From contig BCIJ01000001.1 of the NCBI GenBank assembly GCA_001599935.1, positions 1,146,246-1,210,245 of the forward strand: 64,000 nucleotides of DNA. Direction: 5' to 3'. Shown here piece after piece: positions 48,164 to 63,426 of the stretch. The notes under the pieces were generated by a model. That model was given only the letters and a program-made list of their open reading frames with translations. It was not told the origin of the DNA and did not search any database. The position numbers were made by a program, and so were the translations under genes. This stretch comes from Holtermannia corniformis (taxonomy: Eukaryota > Basidiomycota > Tremellomycetes > Holtermanniales). Numbering within the stretch: position 1 is the stretch's first letter; the number at the start of each line of letters is the position of its first letter.

Positions 48164-49935
48164 TCAATATCCCCCAACGCCGTCATAAGCCTCGTCCGTG
48201 TCCACCGCCCTCGCCTTGCCCTTGCCTTTACTGAGCCGCCTCTGCTGCTCGGTACCGGCTCCAGGGCTCCAGTCACCCATCAAGGGCGATCCAACAGCCG
48301 GTCTCTCAATCACAGGTACCGGTGGGACGCGCCACGCACTCAGCGTGCGCCGTTCACCATCCCGCGCCGTCGATACCGTCGACAAGCGCAGGCTCTCCAC
48401 CTCGCCCATGCCGCCCACGGCCGTCCCGTCGTCAAACGATTCGATCGTAGGCTTGGGTGACGGTGCGGCCGTCACAACGGCCGCAAACGGCTGTATGCGG
48501 TCATATGGCGCCAGCGCGGCCGGCCTGGTCGGTAAAGGCGGCACGACCTCGCCGTTCCCATCGAGGATAATGTTCCCTAGATCGGCGTGCGAGAGTCGAT
48601 GACTCGCAGCGTACGAGTGCGAGCGCCCGTGCGTGTGCGTGTGCACAGAGAACCCATCGATCGTACCCCTCGAGCTCCGTTGAGCGCGCGACGTCGTGTC
48701 ACCATACGTCGGCGCTGAGCGCAATAACGGCGAATTGTACGGTTTGCGCGCCAGGTGGGCCAGCCGCGTCACGGCCGAGAAGAATGAAGGTGTCGCAGAC
48801 TGCGTCATTGCATCAGCGCGCAATCACGCGCGTACAAGAGCACACTCACGAATCGACTCGCAAGTGTCCGTTTGTCCGCTAGATCCCCGTCTTCGCGCTT
48901 CTCGTCGATCCCCGTGCCCGGTTTCGGCCTGCGCCAGCCCAGGATCTCGGCCTCGTCAATCTCGCTCTCGGCCTCGGATCGGTCTCGAGTCTTCAACCAG
49001 TGGATCAACCCGGCACAGAGCACGCCAACGAACAACAACCCAACCAAGACGCCAAACACGATCCCGACAATCTCGCCAGGGGATTTCGCGGTCGACGCGG
49101 TCGCTGTGCTTGCAGCTGTGGATGTAGGGTTTGGGCTGTGCGAGGATGAAATTGACGACGGCTGGGACGGGATCGTCGACGTCGGCTCGAGTGTAGAGAT
49201 GACGGCTGGATCGGTTTCTGTCGGGATCAGGGAGGAAGAGGAGGAGGAAGACGGTTGAGCGGCGTTCTGCGCCGGGGCAATCGTACTTTCCGGCGGGGTC
49301 GTGGCGGTGCTCGGACTGATAGTCGAGGTTGCGACCGGTACTGGACTCGAGCTAGCACTGGGCCCATACGACGTCGAGGCCGCGCTAGTCGGCTTCACCG
49401 AGCTGCCCGCGACCGAGAACGCCGCGGGCTCATCTACAGCCGCACAGCCGCCCGTCTTGACCGGCACGCTCCTCGTCTCCCACACCGTCTCGGTCTCGAC
49501 AACGTCAGTCACGATCGTCGTCGGGAGCCCAAACACGTCCTGCTTGTCCGTCTGCGTGAACGGCGTGATGCATCTCGCCATGTCGAGACCGGGCGGGTTG
49601 GCGCATACTGTGCGGAGCACGTCGGATGTCGAATGCGTCGTGATCGTCGTCGTCAGTGTTGTGGGGGTCGTGTGGTGTGTGGTGGACGGGACCAGGGTGG
49701 TCGTGTAGAGGGTCGTGGGCGTGCAGGCGGCCATGCTGGGCGGCGGGCGGGCGGCGAGAGCCGCGCTGGGCTGGTCAGTTGGTACCGAGGTAGTAGGTAG
49801 CTTGGTGCAATCTCCCACACAGCCAGCCAGCCAGCCAGCTAGAAGAAAGGAAGCCGTCGAGCGCCAAAGGCCCCCCTGTGCGTTCCCACCCGGTCTTGCA
49901 ATCATTGCGCGAGGCGGATCAGCCAAAGGACCCAT
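48164..49935 (-). CDS. Ser/Thr-rich single-pass surface protein (Mid2/WSC-type sensor architecture)
   Basis: A signal peptide (ASFLLAGWLAGCVGDC) follows ATG 49935 or ATG 49905. The extracellular part of about 210 residues is extremely Thr/Ser/Pro-rich (TTTLVPSTTHHTTPTTLTTT) with four spaced cysteines (CTPTTL, VCANPPGLDMARC, TGGC). A transmembrane helix (IVGIVFGVLVGLLFVGVLCA) precedes a basic stop-transfer and a cytosolic tail of about 270 residues with WRRPKPGTGIDEKREDGDLA, HRLSHADLGNIILDGNGEVV and KGKGKARAVDTDEAYDGVGG. One intron at about 48801-48852. The layout resembles fungal cell-wall stress sensors, but no WSC or CFEM domain is visible, so function is inferred from architecture only. 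The stop codon is at 48164-48166. Confidence 0.75.
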
Positions 49936-50023
49936 CTCAGCGAGCGAGCGGACCAGGAAGGATGCATTGCAGACTGTGAACTGTACAACAGTGCAGCTGT
50001 CGAGGTGGCGCTCAGGGTCGGCG

Positions 50024-50534
50024 CTAGTGCTTGCCGTTGGTGACTTGGTAGCCTTGCTGCTGCCCAGTCTGGCCAGGGGGAGGCGGTAGATGGCTGTAGC
50101 CTTGCTGTTGCCCATAGCCCTGTTGCTGTCCAAGGCCTGGTTGGCCTCCATATCCCTGTGGTGGTGGCCTGCGCCCAAAGTATCAGCAACCGCCTCATCC
50201 CGACCGATCTCCCGACGCACGGCGGATAGACCCCCTGGTTCGAATAATGACCATATCCTTGACCTTGTTGTGGCGGCTGTGGATCCGGACCATCACCAAC
50301 CTTCATCTCCCAGCCTGCCATCGTGAATCAGTCGGCTGTCCAAAAGGCAGTGGCGATCCACGCACGGCAAGTCCGGCAGATCCAGATATCCTTCTTTGGC
50401 AACGGGATCAATGGCACCCAAAACAGCTCGAACCACATGCGCGAGGTGGCTTGGACGACTGAAGCTGTGAGGTGATAGGCTTCAGTATGAGACGTGGGTC
50501 GCACAGACGGACCGTTATGGCAGTTTGGGCACAT
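50024..50534 (-). CDS. Zinc-ribbon protein with a Gln/Gly/Tyr-rich tail
   Basis: Starts MCPNCHNGPSVRPTSHTEAY (ATG 50534), with the CxxC pair of a zinc ribbon, then WFELFWVPLIPLPKKDIWIC with RTC forming the second pair. This matches a small fungal zinc-ribbon family whose members carry a hydrophobic F-x-PLIPLPKK segment. Two introns (about 50328-50378 and 50166-50231) lead to WEMKVGDGPDPQPPQQGQGY and GGQPGLGQQQGYGQQQGYSH, ending TGQQQGYQVTNGKH at TAG 50024. The QQQGYGQQ repeats are prion-like low complexity. The role is unknown. An additional small intron between AYHL and WFEL is possible, because the 15 residues between them do not fit the family. Confidence 0.65.
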
Positions 50535-51250
50535 TTTCCCAGGCAGAGGCGGTTCGAGTTGCTTGATCTGTAGGGTTCAGCACTGTGCATTCGTACGCTA
50601 CTGGACAATCACTTTGGTGGGACATCCGACTGTGCGCTGATTGTCAGTATCAAGGTGGTGTGGCTGCAGGCCGGCGCACAGATGATAGGGATACACACTG
50701 CGCGTGTCAGCCACTGTCCGGGATCGTAACAGTACTTGCTGATGGATGATCTCACTTGATGTGGATGAGTGTGGTCGCTGTCGCATGCTGCGGTGATGCC
50801 AAGATTATCGAGTGGGTGGCAAAACGTTACGTCACAGCCAAGCGGAGGGGTTACCCCATTAGTAACCCCGGCGTTCTTACATAACGCCGACAATAGGGTT
50901 TGGCAGCCAGCTTTGACCAGCAACGGGATCCGCACCAGTACCAGCACCACCAGCACCAGTGCACGGTACTCAACCACCTGGGCAACATCAGAGCGCATAG
51001 ACTGCACGGGAAGACGGCACTGTACATAGGCTGCACGCTGTTGCATCAGATCGCGATCACCAGGTCAGTGCGCGGTCAACACTGGGCAACCGGCCGCGTC
51101 TCACTCCACCCAGTCCTCCACTCGCATCCCTCGGCGTCATTCGCCTGATCACACACACGACCTCTGCAGTGAGCCAGCACGCGCTCTACACTCCGACTGC
51201 GGTACGGCGCTGACACCGTTCCAGCCACCTCCTTTGTGCCTCTTGTCACG
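50535..51250. promoter_or_regulatory. Intergenic region between divergent genes
   Basis: About 700 bp between the zinc-ribbon gene and the PP2A scaffold gene. Open frames here are short. A trinucleotide-type stretch (accagtaccagcaccaccagcaccagtgc, about 50934-50962) is the only notable pattern. Both promoters should lie here. Confidence 0.35.
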
Positions 51251-53318
51251 ATGGAGAACTCTACCGACGTGTACCCGATCCACCTGCTCATGGACGAGCT
51301 CAAGTCGGACGACGTCGTCTTCCGTCTCGCCTCGATTCGCCGCCTGTCGACGATTGCCCTCGCCCTCGGCCCAGCACGCACACGCGACGAACTGATCCCA
51401 TTCCTCCAAGACCAACTCGACGACGAGGATGAAGTTCTGCTCGTGCTTGCGGAAGAGTTGGGCAACTTTACAGAATACGTCGGCGGGCCGGACCACGCCC
51501 ACTTGGTGTTGGGACCGCTGGAGAACTTGGCGGCTGTGGAAGAGACGCTCGTTCGGGACAAGGTCGGTCGGGTTCGTACCCCTGTGACTCTGGTTGACCA
51601 GTAATCAGGCGGCCGAATCGATTGCAAAGCTATCACTCGTACTCCCACCTCAGGCTATTGATACTCACTTTCTGCCTCTGGTTCGCCGACTCGCAACCGG
51701 TGACTGGTTCACCTCGCGATCATCTGCTGCCGCTCTGTTCGCTCCAGCCTACCCACGCGCCAACGCCGAAGCGCAAGCCGAGATGCGCAAGCTGTTCACC
51801 CAACTCGTCAATGACGAAACGCCAATGGTCAAGCGCGCAGCCGCAAAGGCTCTCGGTGTAAGTCCTGACCTAGCTCTGACGTGACCAACGCTGACTTTAC
51901 CGACAGCCGTTCGCAAAGGTGTTTGCGCAGCAGCACGACCTGCTCATCTCGGAAATCATTCCGCTCTATCGCAAGCTCGCGAGCGACGATCAAGACTCTG
52001 TTCGGCTGCTGACGGTCGCCAACCTGATTGCGATTGCCGAGCAGCTCTCGCCTGCAGAAGTAAAGGAACTCTTGCAGGACCCGCTCCGGGCCAGCGTGAG
52101 CGACAAGAGTTGGCGCGTGCGCTACATGGTCGCCAACGAGTTTGTCGGGGTGAGTCCGTATGGCGACCAGCCTGGCATCACGCTGATCGCTGCCAGCTCG
52201 CCACCTCGGTCGGTGACAACATTGTCCGTGACGAGCTCGTCGCGGCCTTTGTCGCGCTCTTGAAGGACAATGAAGCAGAGGTCCGTACCGCCGGCGCAGG
52301 CCAGATCCCAGGGTTCGCCAAGCTGCTCGACCGCGACGTCATCCTCGCTCGCATCCTCCCGTGCGTACGCGACCTCTCGACCGACTCGTCGCAGCATGTG
52401 CGTGCCGCGCTCGCGACCGAGATCAGCGGCCTGGCGCCGCTGCTCGGCAAAGACGCCACGACCGAGCACCTGTTGCCCCTGTTCCTCAAACTGCTCAAGG
52501 ACGAGTTTTCAGAGGTCCGCTTGCACTTGATCGGCAAGCTAGAGATGGTCAACGAGGGTGTGTCCGCCTGCGTCCGTGGTCGTTGACTGACACGCACAGT
52601 GATCGGGATCCAACTGCTCGCTCAGGCCTTGCTCCCAGCCATCATGGAGCTCGCCGAAGACAAGCAATGGCGCGTCCGCCAAGCCATCATTGAATACATT
52701 CCCCTTCTCGCGACCCAGCTCGGCGTCTCGTTCTTTGACGAAAAGCTCGGCAACCTCTGCATGTCGTGGCTCGGCGACACGGTGTTTTCCATCCGCGAAG
52801 CGGCCACGATCAACTTGAAAAAGCTGACAGACGTCTTTGGGGTCGAGTGGGCACGCAACACGATCATCCCAAAGGTGCTGGCGATGGGCGAGCACCCAAA
52901 CTATCTGTATCGGATGACGACCATCTTTGCGATCACGGTTCGTGTTGGACGATAGCGAGGCCGCAGGCTGACGAACGCTACAGACGATCGCGCCCTCTCT
53001 CGACGTCGCCATCATCCGCGACAAGGTCCTCGACGCCGCGCTCGCGCTCGTCAACGACCCGATCCCAAACATTCGATTCAACGTTGCGAAATCGCTCGAG
53101 ACGCTCGCGAGCGTGCTCAACACTTCGCCCGAAGGCCAAGAGATTGCCCAGCGACGGATCGTACCCGAAGTCTTGAAGCTCCAAGAGGACTCGGACGCCG
53201 ACGTGAGGTATTATGCGACAAAGGCGCTCGAGCGGACACAGGGTCAGGAGCCGATGGGTGAGTCGCGTCCGGTGCGGTGTGCTGAGCTGATGCGCGGGTG
53301 ATAGTGCTGGGAGCCTGA
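51251..53318 (+). CDS. TPD3: Protein phosphatase 2A scaffold subunit A (PR65), HEAT-repeat protein
   Basis: The scaffold that joins the PP2A catalytic and regulatory B subunits. The protein is a solenoid of HEAT repeats: [156 protein letters not shown] and [14 protein letters not shown]. It ends [16 protein letters not shown], then after a last intron VLGA and TGA 53316-53318. Start at ATG 51251. About six introns. Length, about 595 residues, is normal for the family. Confidence 0.96.
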
Positions 53319-53443
53319 GCGTGCGCTGCAGAGGACAAGAGCAGAGCAGTAGAGTAATGCGGGTGATGATTGAGCAGCTGAACGGGATATGTGACACTAT
53401 GAGACTCGTTTGTGCCACGGCAACGTTCAACCACGACTGCAGC

Positions 53444-54752
53444 ATGACGAGTCCAAGCCAACCATCGAGCGCAACAGAGCTCCTGAGCGCTCTCCCAGCC
53501 AAATTTGAACACGCTCATCAGTCTGGCCAGCTCTTCTTCTTCCCCAGCACTGAAAAAGATTTGCACTCGCACGGTCGCAGGGTCAGTCTACCGTCTCACC
53601 TACCTCAATGGTACTCATCCACCTTGACAGTTCAACCTGCGGATATGCCCTGCTCTGCTAGACAAGGAAAACGAAAAGGAGGCGAGGGAGAAAGAGGGCT
53701 CGCCAGAGGCTAAACGGGTCAAAGTGGACAAGAGGGAACCGTTCGAACCGCCGTATGTGGACGAGCTGTTTGTTGGCACCTTGGCCGGCGTCGAGGGCGA
53801 AGGCGACATGTCTGTACTGGTATGCTGCATGCGGATCAATTGAACGTTACACTGCTGACGCAGATAGCTGAACAAGGTCGGCAAGCTGGCACCACGTCGA
53901 TCAGGACAGAGCCGTACTGACGCACAGCCCAGTACGCCGTCCTGCCCAGACACTTTTTGCTCTGCCCCCAAGTCTCCCAACCGCAATCACTGCCTCCGAC
54001 ACCGGCGCAGCTCGCACTGGTGCACAACATCCTGCTCGCGGCCTCACGACACGCCACGACGCCGCGCCGCATGCTCGCATTCTACAACGGTGGACCAGGC
54101 GCCGGCGCGAGCCAGACATGGCGCCATGTGCAGTTTATTCAAGTTGAAAACGGCGCACCGGTCGAGGAATGGGTTGCCGGACTGCAGGTTGAGCGACGGG
54201 GTCCGTCCGAGTCCTGTCGTGCTCACGCTGATCCGTACGCGCAGATCGACCCTTCTACCACCCCGGGTTACCGCACCTCCATATCCTACACCACCTGCCT
54301 GAGCGCAGCTCGTTCCCCGTACCGGCGACGCAAGAGTCCAACGAGCGCTTGGTTGATTACCTAGCGCCAGCGCTCATGTCGACGCTCGATATCATGTTTG
54401 ACGCACTGAGGCGCGGCGGCGTCGACCGCACCGGCGGCTGGAACCTTCTCATGACGCTGTACGTCGACCTTGTCGCGACATTCATCAAACTCACGCTCCT
54501 GCCAGTGATCACCTCCATTTGATCCCTCGGTCCGCTCCGACGTACCCCCTTCCCGCTCAGTCTGAACCGCTCCAAGTCAATGCGCTAGGGTACGCCGGGA
54601 TGCTGCTCGTCAAATCCCAAGCCGAGCTCGCGGCGCTCGAGAGCGCGACCAAACACAAGCCCGACGGCCTCATGGACGTCTTGGCTGCCTGCGGCGTCCC
54701 GCGCGACTGGGCATACGCCCCGATCCAACAAGACGGTCCGCCCGCGAGCTAG
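53444..54752 (+). CDS. APA2: Diadenosine tetraphosphate (Ap4A) phosphorylase / ATP adenylyltransferase
   Basis: Members split Ap4A with phosphate to ATP and ADP. Start at ATG 53444 (MTSPSQPSSATELLSALPAK, FEHAHQSGQLFFFPSTEKDL). Later segments: FNLRICPALLDKENEKEARE, EPFEPPYVDELFVGTLAGVE, LPRHFLLCPQVSQPQSLPPT, MLAFYNGGPGAGASQTWRHV with QFIQV, then SFPVPATQESNERLVDYLAP, GGVDRTGGWNLLMTLEHLHL and LNALGY-like VNALGYAGMLLVKSQAELAA. It ends WAYAPIQQDGPPAS at TAG 54750-54752. The RHVQF segment holds the catalytic His-x-Gln; family members usually have HKHLQ, so the first His is replaced (by Trp-Arg) here. Introns near 53583-53632, 53820-53915, 54210-54260 and 54468-54512, some with approximate ends. 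Confidence 0.85.
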
Positions 54753-54846
54753 TCTCAGCCACTGCATGCATTTCCATTGCGTCGACGCAGAAACCGAACC
54801 CGAGCCCAGAGTACAATCACGCGATCCTGCAGTCTTTCCAACCCAC

Positions 54847-56475
54847 TCAGAGCTCCATGTCGAGGTCCATGCCCGTGCCGGCAGCCCACGAGTCCTCGTC
54901 CTGCCCGGCAGCCTTCTTGTCGTCGATCTCCTCGCTGCTGCTCTTGCCGTAGCCGCGGCCGTGAGTGTGAGCGTAGCCGTCGTCCTCTTCGTCTTCTTCT
55001 TGCAGCGCCTGCCCGCGCACAGAGCTCACAGAGCTTCGAGGCACACTGGCGTTGAGACCGTACGACGAGGCAGAGCCAAACATGCCACCGCCGACCATAC
55101 CGACGGGCGCGCGACCGGCAGAGCCTGGCAGAGGCATGGTACGACTCACGGGCGTGGTACCAGAGTGAAAGTGCAAGCCAGCCATGTCGGGCAACGAGCC
55201 TTGACTGGTCGGTGTGGCCAGGTGCGGGATCGAGCTCGAGATGGATGAAGACCCACGGCGAGTGTAGCGCGAGTCTTCGATCCCCCTCGGTTGTGTCGCG
55301 CCAGGGCGTTGATCGACGCCATCGTAGCCGGTAGATGAAGTCGTCGAGTCGGACCCGGGCGACGTCTTGCGCGCTTGAGACGAGACGGAAGCCTGGCCAA
55401 AACTCTGACGGTGAGGGCGACTGTTGACCAGCGGCGAGCTGCCGCGGAGCGAAGACGGAGTGAGCGGCAGCGTCGTTGCGGGCGGCGAGCGAGCGTTGGG
55501 TAGTTCTCGCGTCGAGACTCGACCCGAGCGCGGGGCAAGCGGCACGTTTTGCTGTTGCGGTGACAAGACGGCCGGCCAGAGCGACTTGTCGGACGGGAGC
55601 GACCGGCCCGCAGCGACCGTCTTGTCCATGTGCATCAGGATCGCGGCGGCCTGATCCCGTCAGCCTTGGGTCCGGTCAACCGCACGCGCTCACCTCGAGC
55701 ATCTGCACCTGCTGGTGCTTGGACATGCTCAACTGGGTCGGTTCTTTCCAGTGCGGGCTGTGCTCCCACCGGTGCTTGACCAAGCACGACGGGTGGCGGT
55801 ATTCCTACCGTCGTGATCAGTTTTGTCGACCCGACGGCGCGCAACCGACCTTTGAGCAGTTTTCACACTTGAAGACCATGCCCTTCCTTCGGCCCTTGAC
55901 GCCGCCACTGCCCGTGCCGAGCGCAAGCTTTTCAAACGCTTGACCCTGCTCTTGCTCTGCTTCGTCGTCGTCATCATCAACGAGGACTTCATCGTCGTCA
56001 TCGTCGAAATCCATGTCGAGCTCCATACCGTCGTCCACGACGGGCCGGGCAAGGAAGCCAGCGCTACTGGCAGGCAAGCTGGCGCCGAGCTTTGAGCTGC
56101 GAGGAGCCGGTTGCGTATAGGCGTGAGCAGACATTGGAGGGCGCGTCGCGCGGTGCGAGTCGGTCTTTGCAAAGTCAAACAGGACAGGAGTGGGCGTCGC
56201 CGAGGTCCGGCGGGTGATGGACGGTCCTGAGATCCGGCTAGCAAGTGTCAGCGCCTGGTCATCGACGACATGGTCAAGACTTACCCCGACGCGCGCGCCA
56301 GCCCGCCAAGGCCAAGGGTTGAAGTCTCGCCCGAACTCGTCAAACTCGAGCCGAGCAGCGCAGTCTTGCCTCGTCCAAGCGCGGCTGTCGTCGAGCTCGA
56401 CATTCTCCGCGGCCTCTGGATGCCCGTCGAGACGGAGGCTGAAACCGCGCGGGGTTGGTGTGTCGCCGTCGCCAT
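54847..56475 (-). CDS. C2H2 zinc-finger protein with acidic and Ser-rich regions
   Basis: One canonical C2H2 finger, C-x2-C-x12-H-x3-H, is read across an intron at about 55808-55848: VFKCENCSK joined to EYRHPSCLVKHRWEHSPHWK. It is followed by EPTQLSMSKHQQVQMLE and AAAILMHMDKTVAAG. This finger-plus-KHQQVQ arrangement is known from fungal proteins of unknown role. N-terminal region: MATATHQPRAVSASVSTGIQ (ATG 56475), a basic/Ser-rich part, then FLARPVVDDGMELDMDFDDD with a long Asp/Glu run. The C-terminal 260 residues are disordered Ser/Gly-rich and end AAGTGMDLDMEL at TGA 54847. The MELDMD motif appears at both ends of the protein. Three introns. Likely nuclear; DNA targets unknown. Confidence 0.75.
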
Positions 56476-57894
56476 GGGTAAGCTAGGGATGGGAGTCACA
56501 AGCGAAGGGTTATGTAGTGCGAGCAAGTCTGCAGCGAGCGATCAGCACCGACGCCTTCGCTGGGGCGTGCACAGCTCTAGCGTCTGGAGAAAAAGGAGCG
56601 CTAGGCATCGCGATGGAACCAACTCACCGAACGCGTGCGCGTGCAGTCCGTCGTCACCTGCTGACGGGTGGTTACACGGTGGGAGGAATGATGGGTGCAA
56701 TGCGGGCATCTGGACGGGCTTTGAGGTCACCGGCTGGTGGCGTAATGGGAAACGAGCAGCGAGGAAAAAGTTGGACGGTGAAAGGAGGTGCGAAAGGAGG
56801 TTGATGAGTGCAATGGCCGCGTCGTCATAGAGACCATGGGCCGGACGAGATATCAAGTGTCGGCCGAGTCGAGGAGAGAAAGGACGAGAGGTGGGAAGGC
56901 GCGACGAGATGCGGGATACGATGGCGCGACCGGGGAACGGACCGGTCGATACCGAGTAAAGGGAGTTGATGGGGTCGAATGGGGTCGAGTGAGGACAATG
57001 AGGGTCGAGTGTCGAGCGTGGGTCGTTGAACGGCAGTAGGGGCAAGAAGAAGGTCTAGTCAGCTCGCGCCCAGCTCGTCTTTTGTTCCACGCCGCATTCC
57101 AACTTTTTTCCAACTCTGGCCAGCGCGCAGTCTGCACCAGGGCCAAGCACTCACCTGTTCATGAGCGCTCTCGAGACGTTGCTCGAGCTGATCCGAAGTC
57201 GTCATGATGCCGCCTGATCGCTCAGCAGCGAGACCAAGCTCGACCTGCCGATGCCGAGAGGTGTGATGGGCCCAGCTTGGGTTGGTCTGACCGTGTGAAC
57301 TCGACTCCGAGCTTGAGAGCGCGAGTTTGTGAGCGTGACGGCTGTGAGCTTGGAGTGATCTCAAGAGTCGAGATGGAGCCGTGATCTCGACCCAACTTGT
57401 GCAGCTTCTGGTCTCCCCCTCTGCGGCTCGTGGCGAGTGGTCGAGTGGCACCGCCCATCAGCTGACAGTGCTGACTCACCGCCCCGGGTACGCTCTCAGC
57501 CAGCGTTTAGTCGGTACAATGGTAGCTATCCTACACTGTACATGCCATCATGCACGCCGTGCCAGTCTCTATACTTAACAGTCCATGTCCGCATCCTAGA
57601 TCGAGTGCAGAATCAGTCAAAGCCAAAGAAGCCAAAAGGTGCCACCGCCCTCGGCCGTCCCCGGCGGACCCGATTCCGCAATCCATCTTCGCCAAGCTTC
57701 GGCGTATTCTCGAGCAGCGGTTTGTAGCAGCGCGCATGTATGCAGAGCCGTCTGGGACCAGCTTCCGTACGTCGGATGCATCAGTTTGCTTGCGGGGTCT
57801 GTACCGGCACGGTACGGTCGTCACGAGCCACAGTCGGAGAATACCGTGACCAGACTCAGACCAGACCACTCTTCGTACATACAATCCTTCATCG
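56476..57894. other. 1.4 kb interval: leader/promoter region, with one possible short coding exon at 57155-57205
   Basis: No gene is recognised. On the minus strand ATG 57205 opens a 17-codon segment (MTTSDQLEQRLESAHEQ) followed by a perfect GTGAGT donor. It could be the first exon of an unresolved gene, perhaps a distal 5' exon of the zinc-finger gene, but the next exon is not identifiable. Minus-strand frames at 56542-57045 are Pro/Leu/Arg-rich without pattern, probably untranslated leader. The stretch 56860-57040 is strongly G/A-rich on the plus strand (pyrimidine-rich on the minus), as in fungal core promoters. Confidence 0.3.
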
Positions 57895-61663
<3,769 letters not shown>

Positions 61664-61929
61664 TGTGGTCTGTACAGCTCTCTCGCTCCAGCCAAGAGCT
61701 CGTGAGCCGAGTGACCGGTTCGGGAGTGCATAACCGGTCGAACGGGGGTTTACAGTCCATCGGCGATTCGGAGTTACAGCAATAGTCATGGACCTTGTCC
61801 GATCAGGTGATTTCGTGTGTACAAAAGAAAAGTGAGGGGATGCAATAATTTAGCCGTGTCGCGTCGTGCTTCATGACGCTTCTCTTCGAAAGCTTCTTAC
61901 ATGGCTTTGTACTAGACAAACATGCCTAT

Positions 61930-63426
61930 CCACCCGTACAAAGAAGCACGAGCTGCCCAGCTACCGTCCCGTGCCAGTCCTCGGACGGGAAATCCAGACG
62001 TGCACCGTTCGCCGTCTCAAGGAACCAGATCTCATGATCGGATGCGCGAACACACGGTATGCCGTGGTTTTCGATCAGTTTGGCAGCCAGTGGTGAGCTA
62101 ATACCACGTAGCCATTGCGGGAGGTCTCCCCAAGCCCTGTGGTACCACCGATCGCTTGNGATCAGCCACCAACGCCATCAGAACCCAAGACAAGTGAGTT
62201 ACCGCATCCGGCACGGTGACGCGTCGAGTACCAATCTTGATCACGTCGTTACGCAACATCTGCTGATACAATCATCCTCAAACTTCACAGTCAACTGGGT
62301 AATCTACTTCGAACCACTCCCTCCACGCGTAAAGGCAACGAAGAAGCCACCTAAAATCCTCAAAGTGGAATCCATCGGAACAGACTGTCGCCGCAGGTCT
62401 GAGTCGTTTGAGAGCTTCAAGAGCTTTCTCCTGGACCATGTCACCCCTCTTTCGCGTCGTGGAGATGTGGAGCAAGGATTCAAGGCCTACAAGGCGGTGT
62501 ACAAGGTGAGTAGCGAATATTTTCGACACATCTTGTCTAAAGTGGCAAAATCTAGAACGCCGGCAGGGCAGGAAAAAAGGAGTTTCAGTGGGACGCGCCC
62601 GACGTGTATGCTGCCATACTTGCAACCATGGAGGCTACCAAGAAGTACGAAGCGACCCTCTGGATCCAAGAGCTTGACCCGGTACGTTGATGTACTGGAA
62701 ATCTGTATATTCAACGATGTACCTGGCTGACACTGACCCAGGCGTCAGGGGAGCTCACCCTCGACGAGCCCGAGAGTGATGGTGACAACGACAAAAAGCA
62801 GAATCGTNGCAAGCCAAAGGTGAGCTGGCTACATTGACTCGACGTTTGGTATGATTACGTCATCTGATCACATCCTTGTATAGACTGCCGAAGAGCAGGA
62901 TCTCACTACTGCCCTTCAAAACAAGCATGCGTGTGCAACCCCGGGTCACACCTTTTGCCGTGTACTCGCCAACGGCAGGCACCAGCAGCTGTGGCCGGCA
63001 ATGATTCGTGATTGGGTCAAAGCTCTGGTTCGTGGCGTCAAACAACCCGTTTTGTGCGTCACTGACGTGTTCTAGATCGAGTCCAAGGACTTGCAGACGC
63101 CCTCGGCAACTATGACGTCCCCGCCTACGACGTCGCTCTTCTCCATGCCATTCAATGTTGTTGAATCAACGGCTGTGGAGATTTTCCCCGATGCCGAGCC
63201 TTCGACCACGAACTTTTCCGTGGATCTGGGCCCTCACACTCCCTCGCCTCTTCCTGGTGGTCCCGACACCCCTATCAACCTTCCCGAACACCGCTGGTTC
63301 TCGCGCTCGACGTCCAACCCGTCAATCTCGTCATCGATCTCTGGACCTCCAGAAATCAGGCATATGTCTCTGTCTGCGTTCTGCAGCTGTGACGGCATGG
63401 GTGTCCAGTCCCTACCGCTGCCCTAA
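61930..63426 (+). CDS. Basidiomycete-type hypothetical protein (multi-exon; boundaries incomplete; two undetermined bases)
   Basis: Coding segments on the plus strand: KKHELPSYRPVPVLGREIQT with VRRLKEPDLMIGCANTRYAV (to about 62093); FTVNWVIYFEPLPPRVKATK and FESFKSFLLDHVTPLSRRGD (to about 62504); then, after an intron, NAGRAGKKEFQWDAPDVYAA and ILATMEATKKYEATLWIQEL; ASGELTLDEPESDGDNDKKQ; TAEEQDLTTALQNKHACATP, GHTFCRVLANGRHQQLWPAM, IRDWVKALIESKDLQTPS; and a Pro/Ser/Thr-rich C-terminus ending at TAA 63424-63426. The layout (a small N-terminal domain, a helical domain with FKAY, a C-x-C-like HAC..HTFC..R..G block followed by W-x2-L) is what I recall from large families of uncharacterised basidiomycete proteins. 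The start codon is unresolved (candidates include ATG 61788). Undetermined bases at 62159 and 62809 fall within or beside exons. Confidence 0.45.
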
